Below, piece by piece: positions 63,499-64,000 of a stretch of 64,000 bases of DNA. Within the stretch, counting starts at the first letter, position 1; the number at the start of each line of letters is the position of its first letter. The notes beneath the pieces are model-generated. The model was not told the origin of the DNA and did no database searches. It saw nothing but the letters and a program-made list of their open reading frames with translations. Location: NCBI RefSeq assembly GCF_007830125.1, contig NZ_VLLG01000002.1:1186550-1250549 (forward strand). The letters are read 5' to 3'. The stretch comes from Chitinophaga japonensis. GTDB taxonomy: Bacteria > Bacteroidota > Bacteroidia > Chitinophagales > Chitinophagaceae. The position numbers and the translations under genes were made by a program.

Positions 63499-64000
63499 AT
63501 GAAACGCGCCAGATTTACATTTACCCGTTTACGTTACCGTTCCGGCGACTGGGACACGGACCCGCGTATGCCCTCCAACCTGCTCAACTCGCTGATAGAA
63601 TATACCACCATCCCGGTGCACCTGCAGGAACAGGTAACGGACCTGGGCAGTCCCGACTTGTTCAACGCACCTTTCTGTTACCTCAGCGGCCATAAACTGG
63701 TGCAGTTCGACGCTACGGAAAGCGCCTTTTTCAAACAATACGTAGAGAACGGCGGCTTCGTTTTCGTGGACGACTGCAACCATGATATAGACGGGCTTTT
63801 TGCCAAATCATTTGAAGCGCAGATGGGCCGCCTCTTTGGCCCGGAGGCCTTGCGGAAGCTTCCCAATAGTCATGATATTTACCGCTCTTTCTTCCATTTC
63901 AGGGAAGGGCCACCCACTACCTCCTTTGAGCTGAATGGCTGGGGTGACGACCTGGTGCACGATTACCTGAAAGCCATTGAGATCAACGGCCGCATCGGGG
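63499..64000 (+). CDS. DUF4159-domain protein (partial, runs off the right edge)
   Basis: 167 codons visible, open at the window end. It begins MKRARFTFTRLRYRSGDWDT and contains DFDACT-like LVQFDATESAFFKQYVENGG followed by FVFVDDCNHDIDGLFAKSFE, typical of the DUF4159 domain, which is related to glutamine-amidotransferase folds. No N-terminal signal is seen. It is divergent from the MoxR chain. Such genes usually accompany the MoxR/DUF58/TldD cluster in Bacteroidota; its biochemical function is unknown. Confidence 0.85.
   Translation, partial: MKRARFTFTRLRYRSGDWDTDPRMPSNLLNSLIEYTTIPVHLQEQVTDLGSPDLFNAPFCYLSGHKLVQFDATESAFFKQYVENGGFVFVDDCNHDIDGLFAKSFEAQMGRLFGPEALRKLPNSHDIYRSFFHFREGPPTTSFELNGWGDDLVHDYLKAIEINGRIG

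Overview
The window comes from a fairly GC-rich member of the Bacteroidota, most likely a Chitinophagaceae such as Chitinophaga (taxon inferred, not proven). The evidence is a SusC/SusD pair with an ECF sigma/FecR regulator, a second ECF/FecR pair, -7 boxes of the Bacteroidota type TAnnTTTG, weak Shine-Dalgarno sites, lipoproteins with Bacteroidota-style signals, and a Bacteroidota-type MoxR/DUF58/BatA/DUF4175/DUF4159 cluster. No rRNA, tRNA, CRISPR array, IS element or prophage was seen. No gene-free stretch exceeds 300 bp.

Layout. 1-8.5 kb: a minus-strand kdp potassium-uptake operon (27-aa ORF, kdpF, kdpA, kdpB, kdpC, a porin, a truncated KdpD sensor, a separate histidine kinase). 8.7-10.3 kb: a zinc-ribbon/TPR protein and a membrane zincin. 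10.4-14.8 kb: a SNF2 helicase with two SWIM fingers, followed by an antitoxin and a PIN toxin broken by two small indels. 14.9-18.1 kb: gcvT, an SRPBCC protein, comB and an MBL-fold protein, all minus strand. 18.3-21.8 kb: M28 peptidase, small lipoprotein and nicotinamide phosphoribosyltransferase. 21.8-28.6 kb: ECF sigma/FecR divergent from SusC/SusD, with no enzyme gene attached. 28.6-37 kb: a methyltransferase, then a TolC/adaptor/RND efflux operon preceded by two TetR genes. 37.2-41.8 kb: aminotransferase, dnaN, sterol-desaturase-like protein and two small proteins. 41.8-48.1 kb: a TPP-riboswitch-controlled thiamine operon thiS-thiC-tenI-like-thiD-thiE-thiG-thiH, without thiF. 48.3-53.2 kb: DUF2383 protein, Gfo/Idh oxidoreductase, a 52-aa membrane protein, an orphan FecR/ECF pair, an alcohol-dehydrogenase relic, a Nudix hydrolase and an AAA ATPase. 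53.2-64 kb: TldE and TldD, then a minus-strand chain MoxR, DUF58, BatA-like, DUF4175-like and a large membrane protein, with a DUF4159 gene divergent at the right edge.

The most interesting things are the TldD/TldE pair next to the MoxR/DUF58 membrane cluster (a recurrent but functionally unexplained arrangement), a porin and an extra tiny membrane ORF inside the kdp operon, a decaying toxin-antitoxin pair, an alcohol dehydrogenase fossil, and at least two families of short intergenic inverted-repeat elements that supply stop codons or abut start codons of neighbouring genes. Promoter calls rest on pattern matching only. Family names come from recognised motifs, since no database search could be run.
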